Positions 24,336 to 31,582 are shown, counted from the stretch's first letter. The stretch: 48,904 nt of DNA from JAZDLR01 sp964540995 (GCA_964540995.1 CAZIOU010000010.1:1-48904); one strand, 5' to 3'. Numbers and translations: made by a program. Notes: generated by a model not told the origin, from the letters alone.

Positions 24336-25112
24336 CTAAAATAACCCCTTCTGCCAGTTCTTCATCTCGCCCACATCTTGAGCTACTTTGATACGTGGCA
24401 GTTCAAATTGTTTCGGTCCGACCATAGCGTGTGAGAAGGCAGTAATCTTGTCACCATCAACTTTCTGAATATCAATAGTGTCTTGAATTACTTTACCATC
24501 GTCGCCAATATAATCGATATTCAGCTGGCGACCCTTGAGTAATGCATTCTTAACCGTATCAGACACTGACTCACCTTTCTGCCAGCTGATCGGAATCTTC
24601 TCTTTCTTACCTCCAGTGCTGTACCAGATATTTCCGTGAGCCAAGCCGTAATCATAGACTTCTTTGGTCACCTTGACATCATCAAGACAATATTTGATCA
24701 AACTATTCCAATCCCCTGCTCGGTAATAACGGATAGCGTCAAGGCCGTCACCTGATTTACCATAACCCAACGTCTCTTGCGCTACGCTCTCCAACTTCAA
24801 TCGTCGGCCTAGAACATTAGTAATCTCCTCGAGAATATCTAGATGCGGTAATTGTGCTAGATTGAAATTGGGATAGTATGGTTGTAGCACCGTGAAATCA
24901 AAATGTTTACTATTGAACCCGATGATCAGGTCGGCGGCTTTGAGCCACTCCAACATTTCAGCAAATTCTTCTTCGCGGAAAGCACGATATTGATCTCGGG
25001 CATAGGAGTACACACCACAGACAGACACTCCCAAGAGATGAGAGTTGTGATGACCTCCCACTTCGTCAAAGGTTTTCTGACTTTCTAGGTCAAGTACTAT
25101 TTTATCGCTCAT
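24336..25112 (-). CDS. RNase H-like (DEDD/YprB-type) exonuclease-like protein
   Basis: 258 aa. The first 170 residues resemble the ribonuclease-H-like 3'-5' exonuclease family of YprB and predicted helicase-associated nucleases: an acidic pair in LDLES (about 7-11), a helix with GFNSKHFD near 80-88, LDIL near 101-105 and CLDDVKVTKEVYDYG near 148-162, matching the Exo I-III order. The C-terminal 80 residues are a beta-rich segment of unknown role. The start MSDK has no clear Shine-Dalgarno. It lies 23 bp downstream of the helicase gene in the same direction, suggesting coupled DNA-processing functions. Confidence 0.75.
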   Translation of the reverse strand: MSDKIVLDLESQKTFDEVGGHHNSHLLGVSVCGVYSYARDQYRAFREEEFAEMLEWLKAADLIIGFNSKHFDFTVLQPYYPNFNLAQLPHLDILEEITNVLGRRLKLESVAQETLGYGKSGDGLDAIRYYRAGDWNSLIKYCLDDVKVTKEVYDYGLAHGNIWYSTGGKKEKIPISWQKGESVSDTVKNALLKGRQLNIDYIGDDGKVIQDTIDIQKVDGDKITAFSHAMVGPKQFELPRIKVAQDVGEMKNWQKGLF

Positions 25113-25135
25113 AGATATTTCTCAACTCTAAATTC

Positions 25136-27133
25136 TTAAAGTCTATCAATCGACGGCAAGAAACTTCGCTCGCCATCAGAACCGATCTCTATTATATCAT
25201 CTTCAGAATTGTGACTATCCCCAGCTAGTAATTCTTTGGGGATATCGCGCAAGAAATCAGAAGCTTGATTGATACTTAATGAATAAGAAGAGCCAGAAAC
25301 TGGATAGGATAAGAATAACTGACGCTTAGCGCGAGTAACTGCTACGTAGAAAAGACGCCGTTCTTCTTCGATGCCACCTTCTTCTCGTAAAGCTCTCGGA
25401 TGTGGAAATGATTTATCAGAAACCTGCATGATAAATACCGCGTGCCACTCCAGTCCTTTGGCTTGATGCACCGTCGACAGTACTACTTTGCTCTCGTGCC
25501 GAGTATCATCGCTGCCTCTGATGGCATAGTTTTCTTGCAAACTAGTCTCGGCTAAGAATTCATTGAGATCATCATACTTATCAGCAAAGACCGCAAACTG
25601 CTCCAAGTCATCAAGACGCTGCCGGTAATCAGCATAGGCCGCCGAGACGTAGTTACCATAGTCGATCAGCAATAGACGAATCAATTTGCCCACTGAAGCT
25701 TCCTTGCTATCGTCGAGAACTTTTCGTAACGAACGACGTAAGGACTGCCAAGCGGTATTAGCCAAAGCTGGTAATTGCACCGTGGCGTTCAACACTGCAT
25801 CCAGTGTCTCATATTCTTTGACTTGTAGGACAATTTTTTGCGCTGCGACTTCTCCCACTCCCGTCTGTAACAGCAAAATTCTTCGCCAAGCAGCTTCATC
25901 TTGGCTATTGGCGAAGAGCTTAAGATAGGACAAAATATCTTTGATATGGGCGCGTTCGAAAAATTTAAGCCCCCCGCGCATCTCATACGGTATCAGACGA
26001 CGGTTGAGCTGTAATTCTAATTCTTGTGATTGATGAGCCGCTCGGAAGAGCACCGCAATATTGGACAAATTAACCCCTTCTGATTCCAAGGTTAAGATAC
26101 GTTGAGCGATCCAGGACGCTTCTTCACTTGGATCCTGTGCTACCAATAATTCCGGTTTGATGAAAGGCTCTTCTTCGGTATACAAATTCTTCTTGAACTG
26201 TTTGGCATTCTTAGCAATTACCGTGTTAGCTAATTTCAAAATTTCTGGAGTCGAGCGATAATTGCGTTCCAGACGGAACACTTTGGCATCAGGAAAATTA
26301 TGGGGAAAGTCTAAAATATTTTGCACCCGCGCCGCCCGGAAAGAATAGATACTCTGCGCATCATCTCCCACCACTAATAGATTATGATGATCCGCTGCCA
26401 ATAGTTTCACAATCTCATCTTGAATATAGTTGGTATCCTGATACTCATCGACCAAGACATAATCCCAATGTTTGGCAATGACGGTGCGCCATTGGGGATT
26501 CTGCAGCAAGCGCAACAGATAGATCAGCATATCATCGAAGTCCAGCGAGCCACTTGCTTCTTTCTTACGCTGGTATTCACTAGCTACCTTCTCCATGAAC
26601 TCTAATTCCTTAACCTGTTCAGGATATTTCTGCTCGATGGCCGCTTGGACCGTCTGGCCAGAATTGCGGGCGAAACTGATAATGCCCTTAATCAAAGCTG
26701 GACTGGGTTTCTTGACCGTCGGCTTGCCACCGATGAATTCTTTGATCGCTGCTTTGATCAATGACTGACTATCATCTTCATCGAGAATGGTGAAGTTACT
26801 TTTTAAGTTTAGTAGTTTACTGTATTTACGTAACAACCGATTAGCTACATGATGGAAGGTGCCGCCCCAGAACGGTTTGTTGCCACCTCGTCCAGCTAAT
26901 AACTGTTCAGCACGACTGATCATCTCGTGAGCTGCTTTGTTGGTGAAGGTCAGTAGCAAGATTCTGTCTTTGGCAAAACCGCGATCAATCAACCAAGATA
27001 ATCGATAAATAAGGGTTCGTGTCTTGCCTGATCCCGCACCAGCCAAAACTAAAGCCGGCCCCGGCTGACTCTCAACCACGGCCAACTGTTCGGCATTCAA
27101 TTCTCCGGCGTAATTAACCTTCTGATCGCTCAT
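25136..27133 (-). CDS. UvrD/PcrA-type superfamily 1 DNA helicase
   Basis: About 665 aa. Motif Ia region AGAGSGKTRTL (Walker A) near 30-40, motif II DEYQDTN, motif III GDDAQSIYSFRAA, motif IV FRLERNYRS, motif V VHQAKGLEWHAVF and motif VI YVAVTRAKRQL. It is a 3'-5' translocating helicase for repair and replication-fork clearance. The start at 27133 (MSDQ) is preferred to one 34 codons upstream because the family begins just before the Q motif (LNAEQ) and because the upstream stretch is the other frame of a basic small ORF. The C-terminal tail after motif VI is short and acidic. Confidence 0.92.
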   Translation of the reverse strand: MSDQKVNYAGELNAEQLAVVESQPGPALVLAGAGSGKTRTLIYRLSWLIDRGFAKDRILLLTFTNKAAHEMISRAEQLLAGRGGNKPFWGGTFHHVANRLLRKYSKLLNLKSNFTILDEDDSQSLIKAAIKEFIGGKPTVKKPSPALIKGIISFARNSGQTVQAAIEQKYPEQVKELEFMEKVASEYQRKKEASGSLDFDDMLIYLLRLLQNPQWRTVIAKHWDYVLVDEYQDTNYIQDEIVKLLAADHHNLLVVGDDAQSIYSFRAARVQNILDFPHNFPDAKVFRLERNYRSTPEILKLANTVIAKNAKQFKKNLYTEEEPFIKPELLVAQDPSEEASWIAQRILTLESEGVNLSNIAVLFRAAHQSQELELQLNRRLIPYEMRGGLKFFERAHIKDILSYLKLFANSQDEAAWRRILLLQTGVGEVAAQKIVLQVKEYETLDAVLNATVQLPALANTAWQSLRRSLRKVLDDSKEASVGKLIRLLLIDYGNYVSAAYADYRQRLDDLEQFAVFADKYDDLNEFLAETSLQENYAIRGSDDTRHESKVVLSTVHQAKGLEWHAVFIMQVSDKSFPHPRALREEGGIEEERRLFYVAVTRAKRQLFLSYPVSGSSYSLSINQASDFLRDIPKELLAGDSHNSEDDIIEIGSDGERSFLPSIDRL

Positions 27134-27269
27134 GAGGGTTACCGAAGAACTTAGCCGACAGATCTGCCATAGCCTGATCCAATGATTTTGGATCGCGTAT
27201 GGAGCGGCGTAATTCTGCCTTCTGACGGCGTACAAATTTACGTACTGATTGTGGTAATTTACGTGTCAT
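27114..27269 (-). CDS. Small basic protein (51 aa) upstream of the helicase
   Basis: An ATG ORF of 51 codons plus stop, beginning MTRKLPQSVRKFVRRQKAEL. About a quarter of the residues are Lys or Arg, mostly in the first half, which reads as an amphipathic helix. It overlaps the helicase start by 20 bp. A good minus-strand promoter, TTGAAT (27306-27301), 16-bp spacer and TATAAT (27284-27279), puts transcription start within a few bases of this ATG, so it would be the first ORF of the helicase transcript. No homolog recognised. It could instead be a leader ORF controlling helicase translation. Confidence 0.55.
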   Translation of the reverse strand: MTRKLPQSVRKFVRRQKAELRRSIRDPKSLDQAMADLSAKFFGNPHERSEG

Positions 27270-27278
27270 AGCTTGACC

Positions 27279-27306
27279 ATTATAGCAGTCGTCCTTGATT
27301 ATTCAA
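27279..27306 (-). promoter_or_regulatory. Promoter of the small ORF/helicase operon
   Basis: TTGAAT, 16-bp spacer, perfect TATAAT on the minus strand. The start codon is 9 nt after the -10 box. It is divergent from the small-RNA promoter 6 bp away. Confidence 0.65.
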
Positions 27307-27312
27307 TGGTCA

Positions 27313-27341
27313 TTGACAGACGTAGCTAATTATCATATAGT
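27313..27341 (+). promoter_or_regulatory. Promoter of a candidate small RNA
   Basis: TTGACA (27313-27318), 17-bp spacer, TATAGT (27336-27341). Confidence 0.75.
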
Positions 27342-27346
27342 GGCCA

Positions 27347-27476
27347 ATCTGCCTGACCTGTGGTACTTCATCAACTTCGGCACCGCGAAAGCAGCCGTAA
27401 CCGTTGGCTACTAACGGGTCAGGCAGACTCTACGGGCCGCAAGTCTCATCATGACACTTGCGGCCCTCCACTTTTA
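27347..27476 (+). ncRNA. Candidate small RNA, about 130 nt
   Basis: Promoter-driven, with no ORF. CTGCCTGACC pairs with GGTCAGGCAG across about 57 nt that include CGGC-acc-GC-GAAA-GC-a-GCCG, a GAAA tetraloop hairpin. It is closed by the terminator GGGCCGCAAGT (27434-27444)/ACTTGCGGCCC (27456-27466) with a CTTTTAT tail. SRP RNA was considered because of AAAGCAGCC, but the conserved GGTCAGG-TCCGGAAGG core is missing. Unassigned. Confidence 0.65.
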
Positions 27477-27560
27477 TAGCTACACTTGCTTCGGAAAGAA
27501 GTTCTATCGAGCTGAGCTCGATGATTATTGTTTATTGATTATTTATTTCTGCTTCTTACC

Positions 27561-27595
27561 AAACACCTACTTCCTAATACCTAAAACCTAATTCA
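27561..27595. repeat. CCTAA word array directly before ychF
   Basis: ACACCTACTTCCTAATACC followed by TAAAACCTAATTC: degenerate CCTAA/TACC words ending at the start codon. Similar words precede folD (21160-21228). Confidence 0.5.
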
Positions 27596-28657
27596 ATGTC
27601 TTTCTCTCTCGGCATCGTCGGCCTGCCTAACGTCGGCAAATCAACTCTATTCCAAGCCTTAACCAAGAAAAAGGTTGATGCTTCCAATTATCCTTTCTGC
27701 ACCATCGATCCCAACGTTGGTGTCGTGGCCGTACCAGACGAACGACTAGACAAGTTAGCCATCATGTCCAAATCGGCCAAGGTGGTGCCAACGACGATTG
27801 AATTCGTTGATATCGCTGGCTTGGTCAAAGGCGCTTCGCAGGGTGAAGGTTTGGGCAATAAATTTCTTAACAATATTAAAGACGTCGATGCCATCGTTCA
27901 GGTGGTCCGAAATTTCCAACACGCTGACGTCATTCACGTGCACGGTAAGGTAGATCCGAAGAATGACCAAGAGGTAATCAATCTAGAATTAATCTTAGCC
28001 GATCTTGAAGCAGCTACCAATCGATTATCTCGCGCCAAAGCCCAAGCCAAAGGAGTAGTACCCAAAGAGCTAACCGCCGAGATCGCTATTCTGGAGAGAG
28101 TCGTCAAGCATCTTGAGTCCAATCAATTTGTGCGCTTACTAGAACTAACACCAGAAGAAAAGAAAATAATCAAAGGCTTAAATTTTCTGACGATGAAGCC
28201 TATGCTCTATGTCATGAACGTTGACCAAGAGCAATTGCAACAGCCAATGAACTTACCACCTGATGCTATCCGTATCTGCGCCAAATTGGAATCCGAGTTA
28301 GCAGCATTGACTGATGATGAACGCAAAGAATTTTTGCAAGAACTAAACTTACACGCCTCCGGCTTAGATGATCTAATAACTGCCAGTTACCGCTTACTCC
28401 AACTTCAGACCTACATCACTACTGGCCCAGAAGAAACCAAAGCTTGGACGATCACTGTCGGGACGAAAGCACCACAAGCAGCTGGTGTGATTCATACAGA
28501 TTTTGAAGCTGGCTTCATCCGAGCTGAAGTGGTCAACTGGCAAGAGTTACTCAACGCCGGCAGTTGGTCTGGAGCTCGTGATGTTGGCAAGCTGCGCATG
28601 GAAGGCAAAGACTACGTGATGCAAGACGGAGATGTCGTTCATTTTCATTTCAACTAA
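27596..28657 (+). CDS. ychF: Ribosome-binding ATPase YchF/OLA1
   Basis: A 353-aa Obg-family P-loop protein with ATPase preference that binds ribosomes. G1 is GLPNVGKST near residue 8, G3 is DIAGLVKGASQGEGLGNKF, and the G4-equivalent is YVMNVD (NKxD replaced, as known in YchF). A coiled alpha-helical domain lies at about 120-200 and a C-terminal TGS domain ends in DGDVVHFHFN. Length is typical. The ATG lies immediately after a CCTAA word array with no Shine-Dalgarno. Confidence 0.95.
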   Translation: MSFSLGIVGLPNVGKSTLFQALTKKKVDASNYPFCTIDPNVGVVAVPDERLDKLAIMSKSAKVVPTTIEFVDIAGLVKGASQGEGLGNKFLNNIKDVDAIVQVVRNFQHADVIHVHGKVDPKNDQEVINLELILADLEAATNRLSRAKAQAKGVVPKELTAEIAILERVVKHLESNQFVRLLELTPEEKKIIKGLNFLTMKPMLYVMNVDQEQLQQPMNLPPDAIRICAKLESELAALTDDERKEFLQELNLHASGLDDLITASYRLLQLQTYITTGPEETKAWTITVGTKAPQAAGVIHTDFEAGFIRAEVVNWQELLNAGSWSGARDVGKLRMEGKDYVMQDGDVVHFHFN

Positions 28658-28700
28658 GTACTTTCACACTACTTCCAACCAATCAATCACTGGAGGACCG

Positions 28701-28937
28701 ATGTCGACCATCAATGAGGTCACACTGCAACAGGCAATAGTAGCGTTGGGCAGTCACGAAAGAAGCTTACGTGAAAAGGCTCTTGAGCAAGGCTGTCGCG
28801 ATGAAACATGTCCGAGATGCGGAACTCTATTCTTGGCGCACAAACACTTCATCAAGTGCGAAGAAGCTGATTGCCCGATGATAGACCCTACGCTCCCGAC
28901 AGCTCTCGACGTCATCTTCGGTACCAAGTCCAAGTAA
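28701..28937 (+). CDS. Orphan zinc-ribbon small protein (78 aa)
   Basis: The start is set by GGAGG, four bases upstream of the ATG; a longer reading would overlap ychF. The protein has an N-terminal helix (about 5-30), then C-P-R-C-G, and after about 15 residues C-x4-D-C-P, a four-cysteine zinc-ribbon pattern. There is no membrane segment. It could bind nucleic acid or act as a small regulator; the partner is unknown. A terminator follows immediately. It may be cotranscribed with ychF, as no promoter is evident in the 43-bp gap. Confidence 0.72.
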   Translation: MSTINEVTLQQAIVALGSHERSLREKALEQGCRDETCPRCGTLFLAHKHFIKCEEADCPMIDPTLPTALDVIFGTKSK

Positions 28938-28941
28938 GTCA

Positions 28942-28975
28942 CCGGAAACCCGATACATTCGGGTTTCCTTTATTT
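28942..28975 (+). terminator. Terminator of the zinc-ribbon gene
   Basis: GGAAACCCG and CGGGTTTCC around a 7-nt loop, then TTTATTTT. Confidence 0.9.
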
Positions 28976-29025
28976 TCTAACCCAAGATCACCGGAGATCT
29001 TAGATACAAACTATCAAAAAAGGGA

Positions 29026-29054
29026 TTGACTTTTATCTAAATCCATGCTACAAT
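29026..29054 (+). promoter_or_regulatory. RNA-island promoter P1
   Basis: TTGACT (29026-29031), 17-bp spacer, TACAAT (29049-29054). No ORF begins downstream. Confidence 0.7.
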
Positions 29055-29059
29055 GTCTT

Positions 29060-29338
29060 ATGTAAGTTCATTCCAGTTCCGGAAAATAAAAATAAACATT
29101 AGAATATCCACTCGTAACCAACACCATTCTGATGTTGGTATTTTTATATCGTTCTTTCGGTCACAAGCGACTGACTACAACTCAAGAGCCACCCATCGTG
29201 GGGCTACTCAATAAAATGTTGTGCTCACTGCGCTACCCCAACGCCACCTAGGCGTAAAAACAAAACTGAATCACTATGCAAGCCTCAACCAATTGAGGCT
29301 CTAGCCTCGGACACCCATGCTTGGATCCGGGGTTTTTG
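29060..29338 (+). ncRNA. Candidate RNA 1 of the ORF-poor island
   Basis: From P1. An early terminator-like hairpin, ACCAACA/TGTTGGT followed by TTTTT (29117-29146), would give a transcript of about 85 nt. Read-through reaches AGCCTCAA/TTGAGGCT (29281-29300) and a second terminator at 29305-29338 (CCtCGGA/TCCGgGG, then TTTTTGC). This two-stage layout could be an attenuator or two RNAs. No ORF. Confidence 0.45.
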
Positions 29339-29339
29339 C

Positions 29340-29377
29340 TTTACCCCGTTAGATAGCTCCGCATCTAACGGGGTAAA
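29340..29377. promoter_or_regulatory. Promoter-proximal dyad, site D
   Basis: TTTACCCCGTTAGAT (29340-29354), 8-nt spacer, ATCTAACGGGGTAAA (29363-29377): perfect 15-bp arms. A half-site ATCTAAaTGGGGT (29400-29412) lies two bases before the -35 box of P2. Confidence 0.65.
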
Positions 29378-29414
29378 CTATCGAATCTTAAATGAAGCCA
29401 TCTAAATGGGGTTC

Positions 29415-29443
29415 TTGACAGGCAAAAAGAGTTGCTCTATTAT
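29415..29443 (+). promoter_or_regulatory. RNA-island promoter P2
   Basis: TTGACA (29415-29420), 17-bp spacer, TATTAT (29438-29443). Confidence 0.8.
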
Positions 29444-29448
29444 GAGCG

Positions 29449-29755
29449 AGTAATTTGTACTTCGATTTGGTGTGACTCAAGAGATAATTATAAATCGCTT
29501 GCTGGGTAACTGGCAGTCGCGAGCCTTCCATCGAAGGTCTCTGAGGCACACCTCAATTTTGTTAGGCGCGGCGGCAACTGCAGTCATAGATAGTGCAAAG
29601 AACTCCTGTAGCAAGTAGTGCGGTGTAGTATCTCTGAATGACGTTCATGGATGTGTTGTCGCTTACAACCACCCGACCCCGTCGCGCCTAACTTCTCTCT
29701 ACTGTCACTCCGGTGACACCCTTACGAACCCACCCGTCAAACGGTGGGTTTACTC
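29449..29755 (+). ncRNA. Candidate RNA 2 of the island, about 305 nt, two-domain
   Basis: Domain I: GGTGTG, CTCA, GAGA (29469-29484) pair with TCTC, TGAG, CACACC (29538-29552), with an inner CCTTC/GAAGG hairpin. Domain II: a 14-bp stem GTTAGGCGCGGCGG (29561-29574)/CCGTCGCGCCTAAC (29679-29692) encloses GTCAT-AGATA/TATCT-ATGAC and GTTGT/ACAAC. A GTCAC/GTGAC hairpin and the terminator-like stem AACCCACC/GGTGGGTT (29727-29750) follow. No ORF. Not recognisable as tmRNA, RNase P, 6S or SRP RNA. Confidence 0.65.
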
Positions 29756-29773
29756 TTGGCTATTACTATAGCA

Positions 29774-29802
29774 TTGACAAAATAGTAAAAGCATGATAGT
29801 TT
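29774..29802 (+). promoter_or_regulatory. RNA-island promoter P3
   Basis: TTGACA (29774-29779), 17-bp spacer, TAGTTT (29797-29802). Confidence 0.65.
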
Positions 29803-29807
29803 GCGAC

Positions 29808-30068
29808 TAATCGATCTTTCTAGTTTGTGACGAGTAACAAATTGGTGAATGACGCCCTGTTGTTTATCAGTTTAAAATCCGACCAGCTGTTGTGGCTTCA
29901 CCACCACCTTTGTCAGCACTACCGCCGGACGTTACTTGTCACAGTTATTTGGCACTACTGATGCATCTTCTGCCCTGGGGCTCTGCATTCAGAGTGCTGG
30001 CCGAACTCGCAAGACTATCGAGGATTTGCACCTTCGAAAGTCCGCCCGCGAGTTCGGCCTCTTTTTTT
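29808..30068 (+). ncRNA. Candidate RNA 3 of the island, about 260 nt
   Basis: A 12-bp stem GTGACGAGTAAC (29827-29838)/GTTACTTGTCAC (29931-29942, one G-U) encloses a domain of about 92 nt. A bulged stem follows (GCACT-a-CTGA with TCAG-AGTGC, about 29952-29998). The end is a strong terminator, GGCCGAACTCGC (29999-30010)/GCGAGTTCGGCC (30048-30059) plus TCTTTTTTT. A 75-codon ORF in this interval has no ribosome site and is judged spurious. Class unknown. Confidence 0.65.
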
Positions 30069-30129
30069 CTCCACAATAAATTCAACTGGCTGGCGAAAGC
30101 CTGCCAGAAATCAAAATAAGAGAACCCGC

Positions 30130-30166
30130 CGTAGCTCCGAACGAAGTGAGGGGTGAAGGCGGGTCT
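30130..30166 (-). terminator. Hairpin, possible terminator
   Basis: ACCCGCC and GGCGGGT enclose about 24 nt; the minus strand continues TCTCTTATTTTG. It may end transcription coming from ruvB. Confidence 0.35.
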
Positions 30167-30230
30167 ATCATATACTCCTTGACGACTACTTAGAATTGTA
30201 ATAGTTTACTAAATATTAATTTGTACCTTG

Positions 30231-30322
30231 GCGCTCTCCTCCGTGAGTCCTACGATATTCCTCTCGAGGAATATCGCTCCCTGCAATGCGCTCTCCGGAG
30301 CGTATAGGCAGGAGGAGAGCGC
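30231..30322. repeat. Branched hairpin element A
   Basis: A perfect 12-bp outer stem GCGCTCTCCTCC (30231-30242)/GGAGGAGAGCGC (30311-30322) holds GATATTCCTC/GAGGAATATC (30254-30275) and CGCTC/GAGCG (30289-30302). Confidence 0.75.
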
Positions 30323-30328
30323 TGTATT

Positions 30329-30418
30329 TTCTCCGTCCACAAATACCTAGGGGTACTCCTTCGGGGGTACTGAACTTTGCGAGCATTCTCTATGGAGAGT
30401 GCGGTCATGGGCGGAGAA
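30329..30418. repeat. Branched hairpin element B
   Basis: Outer stem TTCTCCGTCC (30329-30338)/GGGCGGAGAA (30409-30418) encloses GTACTCC/GGGGGTAC and GCATTCTC/GAGAGTGC. Same three-way design as element A, directly adjacent. Confidence 0.7.
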
Positions 30419-30429
30419 CCTAAAACAGC

Positions 30430-30454
30430 ACCCTGTACTGCTTAAGTACAGGGT
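30430..30454. repeat. Hairpin at the edge of the assembly gap
   Basis: ACCCTGTACT (30430-30439) and AGTACAGGGT (30445-30454), a perfect 10 bp, directly before the Ns. Confidence 0.8.
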
Positions 30455-30464
30455 NNNNNNNNNN
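30455..30464. other. Assembly gap (10 N)
   Basis: Ten unresolved bases between the hairpin cluster and the 3' end of ruvB. True length unknown; the join is inferred by the assembly. Confidence 1.
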
Positions 30465-30492
30465 CTTATTATGATTGAATGTCGTAACAGCT

Positions 30493-31524
30493 CTAGAGTA
30501 ATTTCTGTGTCACATCATGGGGCGCTGTCAGACCCATATGCTCATAACCGCGCTCAGTCACCACTCGCCCTCTCGGCGTACGAGCCAAGAATCCTAACTG
30601 CATCAAATACGGTTCATAGATCTCTTCGATGGTACCCATGTCTTCTTGCATCGAAGCAGCGAGAGTAGTCAGACCGACTGGACCACCATTAAATCTTTCA
30701 ATGATTGCTAACAATAATTGGCGGTCCAATTCTTCCAAACCAGATTGGTCGATGCCAAGCATATCTAGTGCGTCTTGGGTTTGGCGTAAGGTGATACGTC
30801 CGCCATCACCTTTGACTTGAGAGAAATCACGCACGCGTTTGAGGATTCGATTAGCGATACGCGGAGTAGCGCGACTGCGTCGAGATATTTCCACGGCCGC
30901 ATCATCATCAAGATCCAGTGAAAGAAGTTGAGCCGAACGACGAACGATCTGACCAATCTCTTCTTTACGATAAAAATCTAACCGATAGGTCACGCCGAAT
31001 CGATCACGCAATGGAGCTGATAACAAATTGAAACGAGTTGTAGCGCCAATGATGGTGAAGCGTGGTAATTCTAAACGAACTGTTTGCGCGCTCGGTCCTT
31101 TGCCAATGACTAAATCAATGGCACAATCCTCCATCGCCGGATACAGAATTTCTTCAATCACTTTGTTGAGACGATGAATCTCATCGATGAACAGAATATC
31201 ACCAGCCTGCATGTTGGTCAGAATAGCAGCCAGATCACCAGCCTTGGTAATCGCCGGACCAGAGGTGGTCTTGATATTAACTCCCATCTCCCGAGCAATG
31301 ATATGAGCTAAAGTAGTTTTACCTAATCCAGGAGGACCATAGATAATGACGTGCTCAATCGGTTCATTGCGCTGCTTGGCCGCCTGTAAGAAAATATTGA
31401 GATTATTCTTAACCTGCTCCTGACCGATGTAGTCAGCTAGGAAGCGCGGACGCAAAGTCAGGTCCCAGGTCTTATCCTCGGGTAACTCTTTCAAGCTCAA
31501 AGCTCGTGCTGAATCATCTAGCAT
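30493..31524 (-). CDS. ruvB: Holliday junction branch-migration ATPase RuvB
   Basis: A 343-aa AAA+ motor of the RuvABC complex. Walker A GPPGLGKT at 63-70, Walker B (LFIDEIHRLN), sensor 1 (TIIGATTR), the arginine finger in the LRDRFG segment, and a C-terminal winged helix (LMQLGFLARTPRGRVVTERGYEH). Length and order are typical. The ATG has no Shine-Dalgarno; a GATACT 10 nt upstream could be a -10 box of a nearly leaderless mRNA. Its 3' side runs into the hairpin cluster and the gap. Confidence 0.96.
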   Translation of the reverse strand: MLDDSARALSLKELPEDKTWDLTLRPRFLADYIGQEQVKNNLNIFLQAAKQRNEPIEHVIIYGPPGLGKTTLAHIIAREMGVNIKTTSGPAITKAGDLAAILTNMQAGDILFIDEIHRLNKVIEEILYPAMEDCAIDLVIGKGPSAQTVRLELPRFTIIGATTRFNLLSAPLRDRFGVTYRLDFYRKEEIGQIVRRSAQLLSLDLDDDAAVEISRRSRATPRIANRILKRVRDFSQVKGDGGRITLRQTQDALDMLGIDQSGLEELDRQLLLAIIERFNGGPVGLTTLAASMQEDMGTIEEIYEPYLMQLGFLARTPRGRVVTERGYEHMGLTAPHDVTQKLL

Positions 31525-31582
31525 ATAGGGTCACAGTATCACGTATAAGGCCCTATTTCAACCGTATTCGTCAACTGTAGAC

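Noticed and set aside
27347..27440. SRP (4.5S) RNA
   Set aside because: AAAGCAGCC is reminiscent of the SRP domain IV, but the GGTCAGG and GGAA-tetraloop core is missing and the tetraloop is GAAA with a different closing helix.
29999..30068. RNase P RNA, from the GAAAGTCCG string
   Set aside because: The string is inside a terminator loop; the partner P4 strand and the other conserved regions are absent.
29892..30119. 75-codon ORF in the RNA island
   Set aside because: No ribosome site, unusual composition, and it runs through the stems of RNA 3 and its terminator.
30399..30668. ORF spanning the N gap
   Set aside because: It is read through unknown bases and overlaps ruvB in antisense.
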